DNA of 38,620 nt from an uncultured Geobacteraceae bacterium (GCA_937958075.1 CALFFB010000076.1:1-38620); one strand, 5' to 3'; counted from the first letter of the stretch, positions 1-8,519 are shown. Notes: generated by a model not told the origin, from the sequence alone. Numbers and translations: made by a program.

Positions 1-31
1 CATCACCAAATGAATACACGTACTGCCCCAT
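1..31 (-). CDS. ppdK: Pyruvate phosphate dikinase, N-terminal fragment cut by the window edge
   Basis: Only ten codons are visible, reading MGQYVYSFGD. The start is an ATG at 31 with a strong Shine-Dalgarno AGGAGG nine bases upstream (41-46). Pyruvate phosphate dikinases commonly begin with a short sequence of the form M-x-K-x-V-Y-x-F-G followed by Gly/Asp and a charged turn, which matches. It lies 50 bases after glyS on the same strand, so it is probably co-transcribed with it. The enzyme interconverts pyruvate and phosphoenolpyruvate. The identification rests on ten residues and on my recollection that ppdK follows glyS in related genomes, so it is tentative. Confidence 0.6.
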   Translation of the reverse strand, partial: MGQYVYSFGD

Positions 32-81
32 ACCGCCGTACCTCCTTGCTGATGAAGATGATTCTGTTGTTATCTTTTCAA

Positions 82-2142
82 TCAGGCAATCCGACCGAAA
101 TCTGCAAAATCACTGAACAGACCGGCTATGGCGGACAACAGGGCCAGACGGTTGGTCTTGATGGCCTCATCATCCACCATGACCATAACTCCGTCAAAAA
201 AAGCGTCCACCGGCTCCCGCAAACGGGCAATGGCCTCTAGCGCCGGCACGTACCGGCGCTGCTGCATCCGTTCCGTCACCAGGGCTCCGATCTCCTTGAA
301 GCAGGAAAAGAGCTCCTTTTCGCTGGGCTCCTGCAGTAATGTCTCGTCAACCTGGCCTGGGCCGATCTGTTTGACCATATTACCGACCCGTTTGAAAGCG
401 ACCGCCAGAGACTCGAAATCGTCCCGCTGTTTCAGCTGTGCCAGAGCGGCAATGCGGGCCACGGCGTCAACCGGCTCATGAAAGGCCGCGCTCAGAACCG
501 CTTCAACGACATCCGCCGGATACTTCTGGGTCAGGAGATTGACCAGACGCATGCGGATAAAGCTGACAACATCGCTGACAATCTCCTCGGCAGGGCGGGT
601 TCTCCTGGTCTCAAGCAGAGCGACACTGCGGGTCACCAGATCGGGGATGGAAAGGTGATAGCCACGATCCAGAACAATACTCAGGATACCGATGGCATTG
701 CGCCGCAGGGCATAAGGATCGGCGGTCCCTGACGGGATCAGGCCGACGCTGAAGCAACCGCAGACGGTATCCATCTTGTCGGCAATGGACACAAAGGCAC
801 CCACGTCATCGCCGGGCAGGACCCCTCCGGCCTGAGTCGGCAGATAATGCTCGTAGATGGCCTTGGCAATACGGGGGTCTTCCCCTTCGAGCAGGGCATA
901 TTCGCGGCCCATGACCCCCTGAAGTTCGGGAAACTCGTAAACCATACCTGTTTCCAGATCACACTTGGCCAGTAATGCGGCTCGCCTGGTCAGGTCCGCG
1001 ACATCGGGCTGCAGCTGTTCGGCCAGCTCCACGGCCAACGTGGTGAAGCGCTCGACCTTTTCGAAACTGGTTCCCAATTGGGCCTGATAAACAACCTTCT
1101 TCAGAGCATCAAGGCGGCCTTCAAGAGGGGTTTTCTGATCCTCACGCCAGAAAAACATGGCATCCGCAAGACGCGCCTTGAGCACCCGTTCGTTACCGGC
1201 AATCACCACCGCCGGATCACTGGGATGGGTGTTGGCAACGGTAATAAAGTGGGGCAGGAGCTTGTCCTGCTCGTCGATCAGGGTAAAATAACGCTGGTGT
1301 TCCCGCATGCTGGTAATCAGCAGCTCGGCGGGCAGCTGCAGATAGCTCTCTTCGATGGCGCCGGCCAGGGCCAGAGGTGATTCAACCAGAAAACTGACCT
1401 CCTGCAGCAGCTCTTCATCCGGGTTAATCCGCCCGCCGAGTTGTGCTGCCAGAGCCTCCAGCTGCTCCTCTATCAGCTGCCGGCGCCTGGTGATATCGGC
1501 GATCACCTGATGCTGTTCCGCTTTCTCCAGGTAATCCGTCACGCCGGCAACCGTGAACTCCTGTGGAGCCATAAAGCGATGGCCGCGCGAACGATTGCCG
1601 CTGCACAGGTCACCGTATGTCACCGGAACGACTTCCCCCCCGTAAAGGGCGACAATCCAGTGCACCGGACGAGCGAAACGAACGTCCTGATCGCGCCAGC
1701 GCATGGATTTTTTAAATGAGATCCTGCTGATCACGCGGGTCAGGATCTCCGGCAGCTGATCGGCACTGTTGCCCCCCTCTGTCACCCTGGAAATCCCCAG
1801 GTATTCCCCCTTCTCCGTCTGCACGATCTTCAGTTCGTCCACGCCAACCCCGTTGGTGCGGGCGAAGCCAAGAGCGGCCTTGGTCGGCTGCCCCAATTCA
1901 TCATAGGCGATACGGGCGGGCGGTCCGGTGATTTCGAGTTCCTGCCGCTGCTGTGTCGCGGCGACCTCGGCAACGGAGACGGCCAGCCGGCGGGGGGTGG
2001 CGAAGGTTCTGACAGTTCCAAAGGCAATTCGTGCCTGCTCAAGTTCCTGACACAACAGGCTTGCCATATCATCAAGGGCGCGCGGGATAAAACCGGCCGG
2101 AATTTCTTCCGTTCCCAGTTCAAGAAAGAGTTCTGCGGACAT
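82..2142 (-). CDS. glyS: Glycyl-tRNA synthetase beta subunit
   Basis: This is the beta chain of the two-subunit (alpha2beta2) bacterial glycyl-tRNA synthetase, which charges tRNA-Gly in the cytoplasm. The 686-residue protein has the family's usual length (E. coli 689). Recognisable blocks include the N-terminal ELFLELGTEEIPAGF, the central MRWRDQDVRFARPVHWI, FFWREDQKTPL, and the HD-like segment with GFVSIADKMDT-type sequence (here GAFVSIADKMDT) followed by TADPYALRRNAIGIL; the C-terminal part binds the tRNA anticodon. I chose the ATG at 2142 because GGAG lies six bases upstream; an in-frame TTG four codons earlier would remove that site. The alpha subunit gene is 42 bases upstream. Confidence 0.97.
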   Translation of the reverse strand: MSAELFLELGTEEIPAGFIPRALDDMASLLCQELEQARIAFGTVRTFATPRRLAVSVAEVAATQQRQELEITGPPARIAYDELGQPTKAALGFARTNGVGVDELKIVQTEKGEYLGISRVTEGGNSADQLPEILTRVISRISFKKSMRWRDQDVRFARPVHWIVALYGGEVVPVTYGDLCSGNRSRGHRFMAPQEFTVAGVTDYLEKAEQHQVIADITRRRQLIEEQLEALAAQLGGRINPDEELLQEVSFLVESPLALAGAIEESYLQLPAELLITSMREHQRYFTLIDEQDKLLPHFITVANTHPSDPAVVIAGNERVLKARLADAMFFWREDQKTPLEGRLDALKKVVYQAQLGTSFEKVERFTTLAVELAEQLQPDVADLTRRAALLAKCDLETGMVYEFPELQGVMGREYALLEGEDPRIAKAIYEHYLPTQAGGVLPGDDVGAFVSIADKMDTVCGCFSVGLIPSGTADPYALRRNAIGILSIVLDRGYHLSIPDLVTRSVALLETRRTRPAEEIVSDVVSFIRMRLVNLLTQKYPADVVEAVLSAAFHEPVDAVARIAALAQLKQRDDFESLAVAFKRVGNMVKQIGPGQVDETLLQEPSEKELFSCFKEIGALVTERMQQRRYVPALEAIARLREPVDAFFDGVMVMVDDEAIKTNRLALLSAIAGLFSDFADFGRIA

Positions 2143-2184
2143 GTATGACTCCAATCTCAGACGAATCCAACGGCAGTCCTGCCG

Positions 2185-3054
2185 TTATTTTTTAAGAAGA
2201 GGAAAACCCAGGGCTTCGCGCTGCTCGACGTAGGCGACAGCGCACAGCTTCGACATGTTGCGTACCCGGCCGATATACCCAGCGCGCTCGGTCACGGAAA
2301 TCGCTCCCCGGGCATCCAGCAGATTGAAGGTGTGGGAGCACTTGAGTACGAAATCGTAGGCCGGAAACACCAGTTTTTTCTCCGCCAGGCGGATACATTC
2401 CTTCTCGTACATGGCAAACAGCTGAAACAGCATGTCGGTATCGGCCTCTTCAAAATTGTAGCGAGAGAACTCAACCTCGGTCTGATGGTGAACATCACCA
2501 TAGCGGATTCCCTCAACCCACTCCAGGTCGTAGACGTTGTCAACACCCTGCAGGTACATGGCGATACGCTCGATGCCGTAGGTTATTTCCCCGGGAATCG
2601 GTTTCAGATCAATACCGCCGCACTGCTGGAAATAGGTGAACTGGGTGATCTCCATGCCGTCAAGCCAGACCTCCCAGCCCAGGCCCCAGGCTCCGAGGGT
2701 CGGCGACTCCCAGTCGTCCTCGACAAACCGGATGTCATGGGCCAAAGGATCGATACCGAAACTTTTGAGGGAATCGAGGTAGAGTTCCTGAATATTCTGC
2801 GGCGAAGGTTTCAGAATGACCTGGAACTGATAATAGTGCTGCAGCCGGTTGGGGTTTTCGCCGTAGCGACCGTCCGTTGGCCGCCGGGAGGGTTCTACAT
2901 AGGCGACATTCCAGGGCTCGGGGCCCAAAGAACGCAGAAAGGTTGCCGGATTAAAAGTCCCGGCGCCCTTTTCGATGTCGTAGGGCTGCTGGATGATACA
3001 GCCCTGGGCCGCCCAATAGTTCTGCAGAGAGAGTATCAGCTTCTGAAATGTCAC
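2185..3054 (-). CDS. glyQ: Glycyl-tRNA synthetase alpha subunit
   Basis: This is the catalytic class II chain of glycyl-tRNA synthetase; it binds glycine and ATP and partners with GlyS. The 289-residue protein carries family signatures: QNYWAAQGCIIQQPYDIEKG near the N terminus, EPSRRPTDGRYGENPNRLQH, LGAWGLGWEVWLDGMEITQF and GEITYGIERIAMYLQGVDN, all nearly identical to E. coli GlyQ. The start is a GTG at 3054 preceded by GGAGG four bases upstream; an in-frame TTG at 3075 lies before that site and is unlikely. Its promoter appears to sit over the end of recO (see 3121-3150). Confidence 0.97.
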   Translation of the reverse strand: MTFQKLILSLQNYWAAQGCIIQQPYDIEKGAGTFNPATFLRSLGPEPWNVAYVEPSRRPTDGRYGENPNRLQHYYQFQVILKPSPQNIQELYLDSLKSFGIDPLAHDIRFVEDDWESPTLGAWGLGWEVWLDGMEITQFTYFQQCGGIDLKPIPGEITYGIERIAMYLQGVDNVYDLEWVEGIRYGDVHHQTEVEFSRYNFEEADTDMLFQLFAMYEKECIRLAEKKLVFPAYDFVLKCSHTFNLLDARGAISVTERAGYIGRVRNMSKLCAVAYVEQREALGFPLLKK

Positions 3055-3120
3055 GTAACCTCCAAAACCGGTCAAACCGCCTGGAATCAGCGGGCAATAA
3101 ATGAACGTACAAGACAGGCG

Positions 3121-3150
3121 AGTCTAGCTTTTTCGCCGGGGCGATGTCAA
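3121..3150 (-). promoter_or_regulatory. Candidate sigma70 promoter for glyQ-glyS
   Basis: The minus strand shows a perfect -35 TTGACA (3145-3150) overlapping the recO stop codon, an 18-base spacer, and -10 TAGACT (3121-3126, four of six consensus bases). Transcription would begin about 60 bases before the glyQ start. That leader is too short for a T-box riboswitch. This is a sequence match only. Confidence 0.5.
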
Positions 3151-3908
3151 TTGTCACGGCTTCCTGAATGTTCAAGGAGTCTTAAGGATTTTGGTTCACG
3201 GGGCAGCAGTTGCCGCAGAACCTGTCCCAGAATAATGCGACTGTCATCAATGGTGGCCTGACCGAAGCGGAAACCATCAAACTGCCGGTGGGAGACGCGC
3301 AGGCATCTGGCCAGGGAGCCGACACTGCCGAGGGCAACCCGTTCCGTGGACATTCCGGCACACGCAAGGCAGAGGCTCCCCCCGCGCAGGGCATCGAAAC
3401 GGATCTCTTCGTCCTGAAAGATTTTCAGACAGTCACTGCAGTGCAGCAGATGGGGAATATAGCCGAGGAGATAAACAAGGCGCAACTCCAGGAGCGTTCT
3501 GGCAACAGCCACGTTTCCACCACGGTCAAGATAGTCCAGAAAACCGGCGATAACGTCGTAGATCCGCTGATGATCTTCGCTGTCACCCGCCAGCATGTCG
3601 ATGAGTTCAGCCCCGTAGCCGGCCAATGACAAGCGTTCCAGGTCGGTACGCAACCCCTGATGAGAGGTCATCATCTCGGCGTCGCGCAGCATCCATAAAT
3701 CACCACGCCCCCTGCTCCAGGAAAAAACAGCCCTGGTGAAGGGGTCAAGGGCGGCTCCGAAACGCTTGCGGCTGTTACGGGCAGATTTGGCAAACCCCTT
3801 GCGCAGGCCGCAATCCGCCGAGTAGATAGTCACTATGCGGTCGGCTTCGCCGTAATTGACATGCCGCAGGACAATCCCTTCGCTGCGTGACGGTACCGGA
3901 TTCACCAC
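3147..3908 (-). CDS. recO: DNA repair protein RecO
   Basis: RecO works with RecF and RecR to load RecA onto SSB-coated single-stranded DNA during gap repair. The 253-residue protein has the expected layout: an N-terminal OB fold (about residues 1-80, with EGIVLRHVNYGEADRIVTIY), a helical middle, and a four-cysteine zinc site at C157, C160, C180 and C183. The start is GTG at 3908 (a second GTG follows directly at 3905); the ribosome-binding site is weak. It begins 20 bases after the mgtE stop, so the two are probably one transcript, and the glyQ promoter overlaps its last codon. Confidence 0.93.
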   Translation of the reverse strand: MVNPVPSRSEGIVLRHVNYGEADRIVTIYSADCGLRKGFAKSARNSRKRFGAALDPFTRAVFSWSRGRGDLWMLRDAEMMTSHQGLRTDLERLSLAGYGAELIDMLAGDSEDHQRIYDVIAGFLDYLDRGGNVAVARTLLELRLVYLLGYIPHLLHCSDCLKIFQDEEIRFDALRGGSLCLACAGMSTERVALGSVGSLARCLRVSHRQFDGFRFGQATIDDSRIILGQVLRQLLPREPKSLRLLEHSGSRDN

Positions 3909-3928
3909 GACGATCCGTTCATTGTTTT

Positions 3929-5287
3929 CTAGACCAGCAGATTGATAAACAGCGTTGCCGTCCCGAAGTAGATGAGAATACCGGTAATATCGTTAGCCGT
4001 CTGAATAAAGGGACTGGAGGCAATGGCAGGATCAATACCGATTTTTTTGAAAAACGCCGGTACCAGAACCCCCATACAAGCGGCAACAGTAATAGCCGCG
4101 ATCATGGCCAGGCCAACAACCAGACCCAGATAATAGTTCTGATGCCAGAACATGGCAACGATGGCGATCACCATGCCGCAAACGCTGCCCATAATGACAC
4201 CGACACGCAACTCCTTGAAAAACACCTGGCGCAAACTGGAAAAATCGATACGTCCGGTGGCAAATCCGCGAATCAGGATGGTCGATGACTGACCACCGAC
4301 ATTACCCCCCATACCGGTAATAACCGGAACAAAAGACACCAGAACGATAACCTGCTCAAGAGTCGCCCGGAACATCCACATAAGGGAACCGGTGACAACA
4401 CCACCAAGCAGGGTCATAAGCAGCCAGGGCAGACGGAGTCTGGCGATTTTGAAGGATTTGAACCCGAGCAGAAGCTCCTCTTCCGAGGTACCGGCCATCC
4501 GTAGAATGTCTTCTGTGGCTTCATCGCGCATAACATCGATCACGTCGTCAACGGTAATCAGGCCCATGAGTTTGCCGTGCTCGTCAACGACAGGAATGGC
4601 CAGGATGTTGTACTTCGCCACCAGCTCGGCAACATATTCCTGATCCATATCGACCCGGACACGGATGACATTGGTCGACATAATGCTCGACAATTTCGTC
4701 TGCGGCGGAACCGTCAGCAGTTGACGCAGAGACAGAACACCCACCAGATGATTGTGTTCATCGGTAACGTAGAGATAGAAAACCATCTCATAGTCCTGGG
4801 CGTCCTGCAGTTTTTCAATGGCCTGCTTGACGGTCAGGTCCTGACTCAATGAAAACACCTCTGACGACATGATGCCGCCGGCGGAGTCCTCGTCATACCC
4901 GAGGAGTCGCTCAACCTCCTCTGACTGGTCATCGTGCATCTCGGTGAGAATATCTTCGGCCAGTTCATCCGGGAGACTCCGAATGAACAGAGCGCTGTCA
5001 TCATCCGCCATCTCATGAACAATAGAGACCAGATAATTGCGATCGAGCAGCTCCGCCAACTGCGGCCAGCTGTCGGGATCCAGCTCCGCCAGCACGTCCG
5101 CAGCACGATCCAGATCAGAAATCAGCGAAAGCAATGTTTTCTGATCATTCAAATCGAAATAGCGAAACAGGTGGGCGATATCGGCAGGGTGAATCTTTGA
5201 CAGGGCTTTTTTCAGGTGAGGTACTGCGTCACGACGCAGTAATTTGCTGATAGAATCCTGCAGCAGTTTAATCTTTTTTTCATGCAT
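3929..5287 (-). CDS. mgtE: Magnesium transporter MgtE
   Basis: MgtE is a homodimeric Mg2+ channel of the inner membrane, gated by cytoplasmic Mg2+. The 452 residues show the full domain order: the helical N domain (about 1-130, with IHPADIAHLF), a CBS pair (about 135-255, starting near SAGGIMSSEV), the connecting plug helix, and five membrane segments (about 280-452). The pore signature PVITGMGGNVGGQ in the second segment and the IDPAIASSPFIQTANDITG region of the last are intact. The ATG at 5287 has GGAG ten bases upstream. It starts 49 bases downstream of the rplQ terminator, so it needs its own promoter or read-through; I see no clear promoter. Confidence 0.97.
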   Translation of the reverse strand: MHEKKIKLLQDSISKLLRRDAVPHLKKALSKIHPADIAHLFRYFDLNDQKTLLSLISDLDRAADVLAELDPDSWPQLAELLDRNYLVSIVHEMADDDSALFIRSLPDELAEDILTEMHDDQSEEVERLLGYDEDSAGGIMSSEVFSLSQDLTVKQAIEKLQDAQDYEMVFYLYVTDEHNHLVGVLSLRQLLTVPPQTKLSSIMSTNVIRVRVDMDQEYVAELVAKYNILAIPVVDEHGKLMGLITVDDVIDVMRDEATEDILRMAGTSEEELLLGFKSFKIARLRLPWLLMTLLGGVVTGSLMWMFRATLEQVIVLVSFVPVITGMGGNVGGQSSTILIRGFATGRIDFSSLRQVFFKELRVGVIMGSVCGMVIAIVAMFWHQNYYLGLVVGLAMIAAITVAACMGVLVPAFFKKIGIDPAIASSPFIQTANDITGILIYFGTATLFINLLV

Positions 5288-5335
5288 ACGATATCAGCTC
5301 CGAGAGCGGTCAAAAGATGCTCACAAGCAAACCAT

Positions 5336-5368
5336 AAAAAAAGGGCAAAGAGAAGACTCTTTGCCCTT
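5336..5368 (-). terminator. Strong intrinsic terminator ending the ribosomal protein block
   Basis: A perfect 12-bp stem (5341-5352 paired with 5357-5368) encloses a four-base loop. On the minus strand the stem is AAGGGCAAAGAG with its complement, and it runs directly into seven T residues. It begins 21 bases after the rplQ stop codon. This is the only classical terminator with a long T-run in the window, so it marks the end of the long operon array. Confidence 0.95.
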
Positions 5369-5389
5369 GAAATCCATTTATTTTACAGC

Positions 5390-5830
5390 TTAAGCAGAGG
5401 TTGTTGCAGGCTCTTCCTGTTGCTCTGCCGCCGGCTCTTCTTTTTGTGCCGGAACTTTCGTCTGAGCAACGTAGCCCTCTTCTACCAGTTCGATAATCGC
5501 CATGGGAGCATTATCACCGGCCCGGTTATCCAGTCGTAGGATGCGGGTATAGCCACCGGGACGATCACTGTAGCGTGGTGCGATCATCTCGAACAACTTG
5601 CCGACAACCTTGGGATCCCTGATGACCTGCAGAGCCTGACGCCTGGCGTGGAGGTCGCCGCGCTTGCCGAGGGTGATCATACGATCAACCACCTTACGCA
5701 ACTCTTTGGCGCGGGTGACGGTCGTTGTGATCTTTTCGTTTTGTAAAAAGGACGTGACCATATTACGCATCATGTGCTGGCGATGGTCTGGCTTGCGTCC
5801 GAGAGTTCTGCCGGATTTGTTGTGCCGCAT
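5390..5830 (-). CDS. rplQ: 50S ribosomal protein L17
   Basis: L17 is a large-subunit protein near the exit tunnel. The N-terminal MRHNKSGRTLGRKPDHR and LRKVVDRMITLGKRGDLHARR segments are typical. The protein has 146 residues against 127 in E. coli; the excess is an acidic, Ala/Glu/Thr-rich tail of about 20 residues (KEEPAAEQQEEPATTSA). The ATG at 5830 has AAGGA eight bases upstream; the TTG one codon earlier is not needed. It is the last gene of the alpha operon, 33 bases after rpoA and just before the terminator. Confidence 0.98.
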   Translation of the reverse strand: MRHNKSGRTLGRKPDHRQHMMRNMVTSFLQNEKITTTVTRAKELRKVVDRMITLGKRGDLHARRQALQVIRDPKVVGKLFEMIAPRYSDRPGGYTRILRLDNRAGDNAPMAIIELVEEGYVAQTKVPAQKEEPAAEQQEEPATTSA

Positions 5831-5863
5831 CAAACTGTTCCTTTCTTAACTGCAACAGAATGA

Positions 5864-6874
5864 CTACTCGTCATCCTGACCTTTACGTATCATTTTCAAG
5901 TATTCCGGATCAGGGAAGTTGTCGAGCTTCATCCCCAGACTCAACCCCATGTCACTTAAAATATCCTTGATTTCATTCAACGATTTTCTGCCAAAATTCT
6001 GCGTCTTGAGCATTTCCGCCTCCGAACGCTGAACCAGTTCACCTATCAGATTGATTTGCGCATTCTTCAGGCAATTGGCGCTGCGTACAGACAGTTCAAG
6101 CTCTTCGACAGAGCGGTACAGGTTTTCGTTGATCCTGTGCTTGTCGGATTCTTCTTCCTGCTCCAGCGGCTCGTCATCTTCATCGAAATTGATGAAAATC
6201 TGCAGCTGTTCCTTGAGTATCTTTGCCGCATAAGCGACGGAATCGTCAGGATTGACACTGCCGTCTGTATAGACTTCGAGGGTCAGCTTGTCATAATCGG
6301 TCATATTACCGACGCGGGCATTGGACACACTGAAGTTCACCTTGACAATAGGTGAAAATATAGCGTCGATGGGAATCGTCCCCACCGGTGCATTCTCATC
6401 GCGGGTCCGTTCGGCTGCAACATAGCCCTTTCCCATACTGACTGTCATATCCATCTCCAGATCCGTCTCTTCTCCACAGGTGGCGATGGGATGATCAGGA
6501 TTCAGGATTTCTACGTGACTGTCAGTAATCAGGTCGCCGGCGCGGACAACACCCGGCCCCTTCTGCACGACTCTGATATTACGGGTCTCTGTCCCATGAA
6601 GACGCACCTTGACCCCTTTGAGGTTCAGAATAATGTCGGTGACATCTTCGGTAACTCCAGGAACGCTGGTAAATTCATGGGGCACATTCTTGATGCGAAC
6701 TGAGGTGATGGCCGCCCCCTGCAGGGAGGACAGCAGCACGCGGCGCAAGGCATTTCCCAGGGTTGTCCCGAAGCCCCGCTCAAAGGGTTCGGCAACAAAT
6801 TTACCGTAGGTCTCAGTCAGCTCGGAGGCGTCAAGACGCTTCGGTCTGATGAGATCTCTCCAGTTTTTATACAT
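5864..6874 (-). CDS. rpoA: DNA-directed RNA polymerase subunit alpha
   Basis: The alpha dimer nucleates assembly of RNA polymerase and contacts UP elements and activators. The 336-residue protein has the N-terminal assembly domain, including GFGTTLGNALRRVLLSSLQG with the conserved NALRR arginines, an acidic linker (about 235-250, DEDDEPLEQEEESD), and a C-terminal DNA-binding domain with RSANCLKNAQI and TQNFGRKSLNEIKDIL. The ATG at 6874 (MYKNWRDLI) follows GGGAG by ten bases; an in-frame TTG seven codons earlier lacks such a site. It lies 46 bases after rpsD. Confidence 0.98.
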   Translation of the reverse strand: MYKNWRDLIRPKRLDASELTETYGKFVAEPFERGFGTTLGNALRRVLLSSLQGAAITSVRIKNVPHEFTSVPGVTEDVTDIILNLKGVKVRLHGTETRNIRVVQKGPGVVRAGDLITDSHVEILNPDHPIATCGEETDLEMDMTVSMGKGYVAAERTRDENAPVGTIPIDAIFSPIVKVNFSVSNARVGNMTDYDKLTLEVYTDGSVNPDDSVAYAAKILKEQLQIFINFDEDDEPLEQEEESDKHRINENLYRSVEELELSVRSANCLKNAQINLIGELVQRSEAEMLKTQNFGRKSLNEIKDILSDMGLSLGMKLDNFPDPEYLKMIRKGQDDE

Positions 6875-6920
6875 ATATCTACTACTCCCTCTCAAGAGTT
6901 TCCGGCGCGGTCTAATTTAC

Positions 6921-7550
6921 CTATTTGGAGTAAAGCTCGACAATCAGACGCTCCTGGATTTCAGGCGTCGTCAACTCAGCGCGTACCGGCAGGGTCTTCA
7001 TCTTGCCCTTGTAGGCGTCACGATCAAGCTCCATCCACGACGGCACGCCTCGTCTCATGACACTGTCAAGGGACTCGTTAATGGTCGTAATGGTACGACT
7101 TTTCTCGCGCAGGGAGACGACATCATCGGGGCGCACCAGAAACGAGGGAATATTCACCTTGTGCCCGTTTACCTGGAAATGACCGTGGCGTACCAGGGTC
7201 CGCGCCTGGGCCCGTGATGCAGCGAAACCCAGTCGATAGACAACATTGTCCAGCCGTCTTTCCAGGAAAACCAGCAGGTTTTCACCGGTAACCCCACGCG
7301 CACGGTCTGCCTTCTCGAAATAAAGGCGGAACTGCTTTTCCTGAAGGCCGTAGGTACGTTTTACTTTTTGCTTTTCACGCAGCTGCGCACCGTAATCGGA
7401 CACCTTGCCCCGACGCTGGCCATGCTGACCTGGTGCGTAATTACGCCGTTCCAGCGCACATTTATCGGTATAGCACCGGTCGCCCTTAAGAAAGAGCTTG
7501 GTGTTTTCTCTTCTGCACTGCCGGCATACCGGCCCTGAATATCTAGACAA
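6921..7550 (-). CDS. rpsD: 30S ribosomal protein S4, TTG start
   Basis: S4 is a primary 16S rRNA binder that nucleates 30S assembly and, in E. coli, represses the alpha operon. The 209 residues include a four-cysteine zinc site (C9, C12, C26, C31) and the S4 RNA-binding domain (about 97-160, with RLDNVVYRLGFAASRAQARTL). The conserved N terminus (SRYSGPVC) leaves no room for another start, and codon one is TTG, backed by AAGGAGG six bases upstream. It sits between rpsK and rpoA, the proteobacterial arrangement. Confidence 0.98.
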   Translation of the reverse strand: MSRYSGPVCRQCRRENTKLFLKGDRCYTDKCALERRNYAPGQHGQRRGKVSDYGAQLREKQKVKRTYGLQEKQFRLYFEKADRARGVTGENLLVFLERRLDNVVYRLGFAASRAQARTLVRHGHFQVNGHKVNIPSFLVRPDDVVSLREKSRTITTINESLDSVMRRGVPSWMELDRDAYKGKMKTLPVRAELTTPEIQERLIVELYSK

Positions 7551-7568
7551 CTCTATCCTCCTTGGTGC

Positions 7569-7964
7569 TTAAACGCGACGACGCTTGGGGGGGCGGCAAC
7601 CGTTGTGAGGTACCGGGGTGACATCCTTGATCATGGTCACTGTCAGGCCTGCGAGGGCCAGTGCCCGCAACGCCGATTCCCTGCCGCTTCCGGGGCCCTT
7701 GATGTAAGCCTCGACAGAGCGCATACCATGTTCCATCGCTTTGGTAGCGGCTTCCTCAGCCGCCATCTGCGCGGCAAAGGGGGTACTTTTACGTGATCCC
7801 TTGAAACCTTTGGCCCCTGATGTCGACCAGGCAACAACATTACCTACCGGATCGCAAATTGTAACGATCGTATTATTGAAAGTTGATTGAATATGCGCGA
7901 CACCCTTTGCGATATTCTTCTTTTCGACCTTCTTGCGTACGACTTTCTTCCCTGACTTAGCCAT
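7569..7964 (-). CDS. rpsK: 30S ribosomal protein S11
   Basis: S11 sits on the 30S platform next to the E site and binds S21 and 16S rRNA. The 131-residue protein has the usual signatures: HIQSTFNNTIVTICDPVGNV, GAKGFKGSRKSTPFAAQMAA, and the C-terminal TPVPHNGCRPPKRRRV that contains the isoaspartate-prone PHNG turn. The start is ATG at 7964. It lies 18 bases upstream of rpsD and 11 bases after rpsM within the alpha operon. Confidence 0.98.
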   Translation of the reverse strand: MAKSGKKVVRKKVEKKNIAKGVAHIQSTFNNTIVTICDPVGNVVAWSTSGAKGFKGSRKSTPFAAQMAAEEAATKAMEHGMRSVEAYIKGPGSGRESALRALALAGLTVTMIKDVTPVPHNGCRPPKRRRV

Positions 7965-7975
7965 GACTACTCCGC

Positions 7976-8344
7976 TTATTTCTTCTTGCCGGCGACAGTT
8001 TTCTTCGGACCTTTACGAGTACGCGAATTGTTCTTCGTGTTCTGACCACGCACCGGCAAACCCTTACGATGACGCAACCCGCGATAACAGCCAAGGTCCA
8101 TAAGTCGCTTGATATTCATCGAAACTTCGCGACGCAGGTCACCTTCCACACGACAGGTCCGATCGACCAGTTCACGAATTTTCACCAGATCCGCTTCGGT
8201 CAGATCGTCCGTACGAACGTTACTATCGACACCGGCCTGATCAAGAATCTGTTTTGATTTAGCGCGACCAATACCATATACGTAAGTCATGGCAACTTCG
8301 ATGCGCTTGTTACGTGGCAGGTCAACTCCAGCAATACGTGCCAA
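7976..8344 (-). CDS. rpsM: 30S ribosomal protein S13, TTG start
   Basis: S13 is in the 30S head, where it forms subunit bridges with L5 and contacts P-site tRNA through its basic tail. The 122 residues begin ARIAGVDLPRNKRIEVA and end in the lysine-rich tail KNNSRTRKGPKKTVAGKKK, both standard. The initiation codon is TTG at 8344, fixed by the conserved ARIAGV N terminus and an AGGAGG five bases upstream. It follows rpmJ by 17 bases. Confidence 0.98.
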   Translation of the reverse strand: MARIAGVDLPRNKRIEVAMTYVYGIGRAKSKQILDQAGVDSNVRTDDLTEADLVKIRELVDRTCRVEGDLRREVSMNIKRLMDLGCYRGLRHRKGLPVRGQNTKNNSRTRKGPKKTVAGKKK

Positions 8345-8361
8345 TTTGTCCTCCTAGGGTC

Positions 8362-8475
8362 CTAGCCCTGTCTCTGCTTGTGTTTAGGATTTTCGCAAAT
8401 AATTCTGATAACACCTTTGCGTTTGATCGTTTTGCATTTATCACAAATTTTTTTGACCGAAGCGCGTACCTTCAT
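8362..8475 (-). CDS. rpmJ: 50S ribosomal protein L36 (zinc-binding form)
   Basis: This 37-residue gene is short but clear: it begins MKVRASVKKICDKCKTIKRK and ends KHKQRQG. C11, C14, C27 and H32 form the CCCH zinc site of the C+ form of L36, a late-assembling 50S protein. The start is ATG at 8475. It lies 44 bases after map and 17 bases before rpsM. Many bacteria carry infA directly upstream of rpmJ; here there is no room for it. Confidence 0.97.
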   Translation of the reverse strand: MKVRASVKKICDKCKTIKRKGVIRIICENPKHKQRQG

Positions 8476-8519
8476 TGTCTTATCCTTTGATCCTGATCCG
8501 GTATTGCTCCCGGAAATGA

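Noticed and set aside
3055..3146. A T-box riboswitch before glyQ
   Set aside because: The gap is only 92 bases, with a likely transcript start about 60 bases before glyQ; this is too short for a T-box and no specifier or T-box sequence is visible.
2332..3261. Plus-strand open frame of 309 codons opposite glyQ and the end of recO
   Set aside because: glyQ on the minus strand matches its family along the full length; the opposite frame shows no domain.
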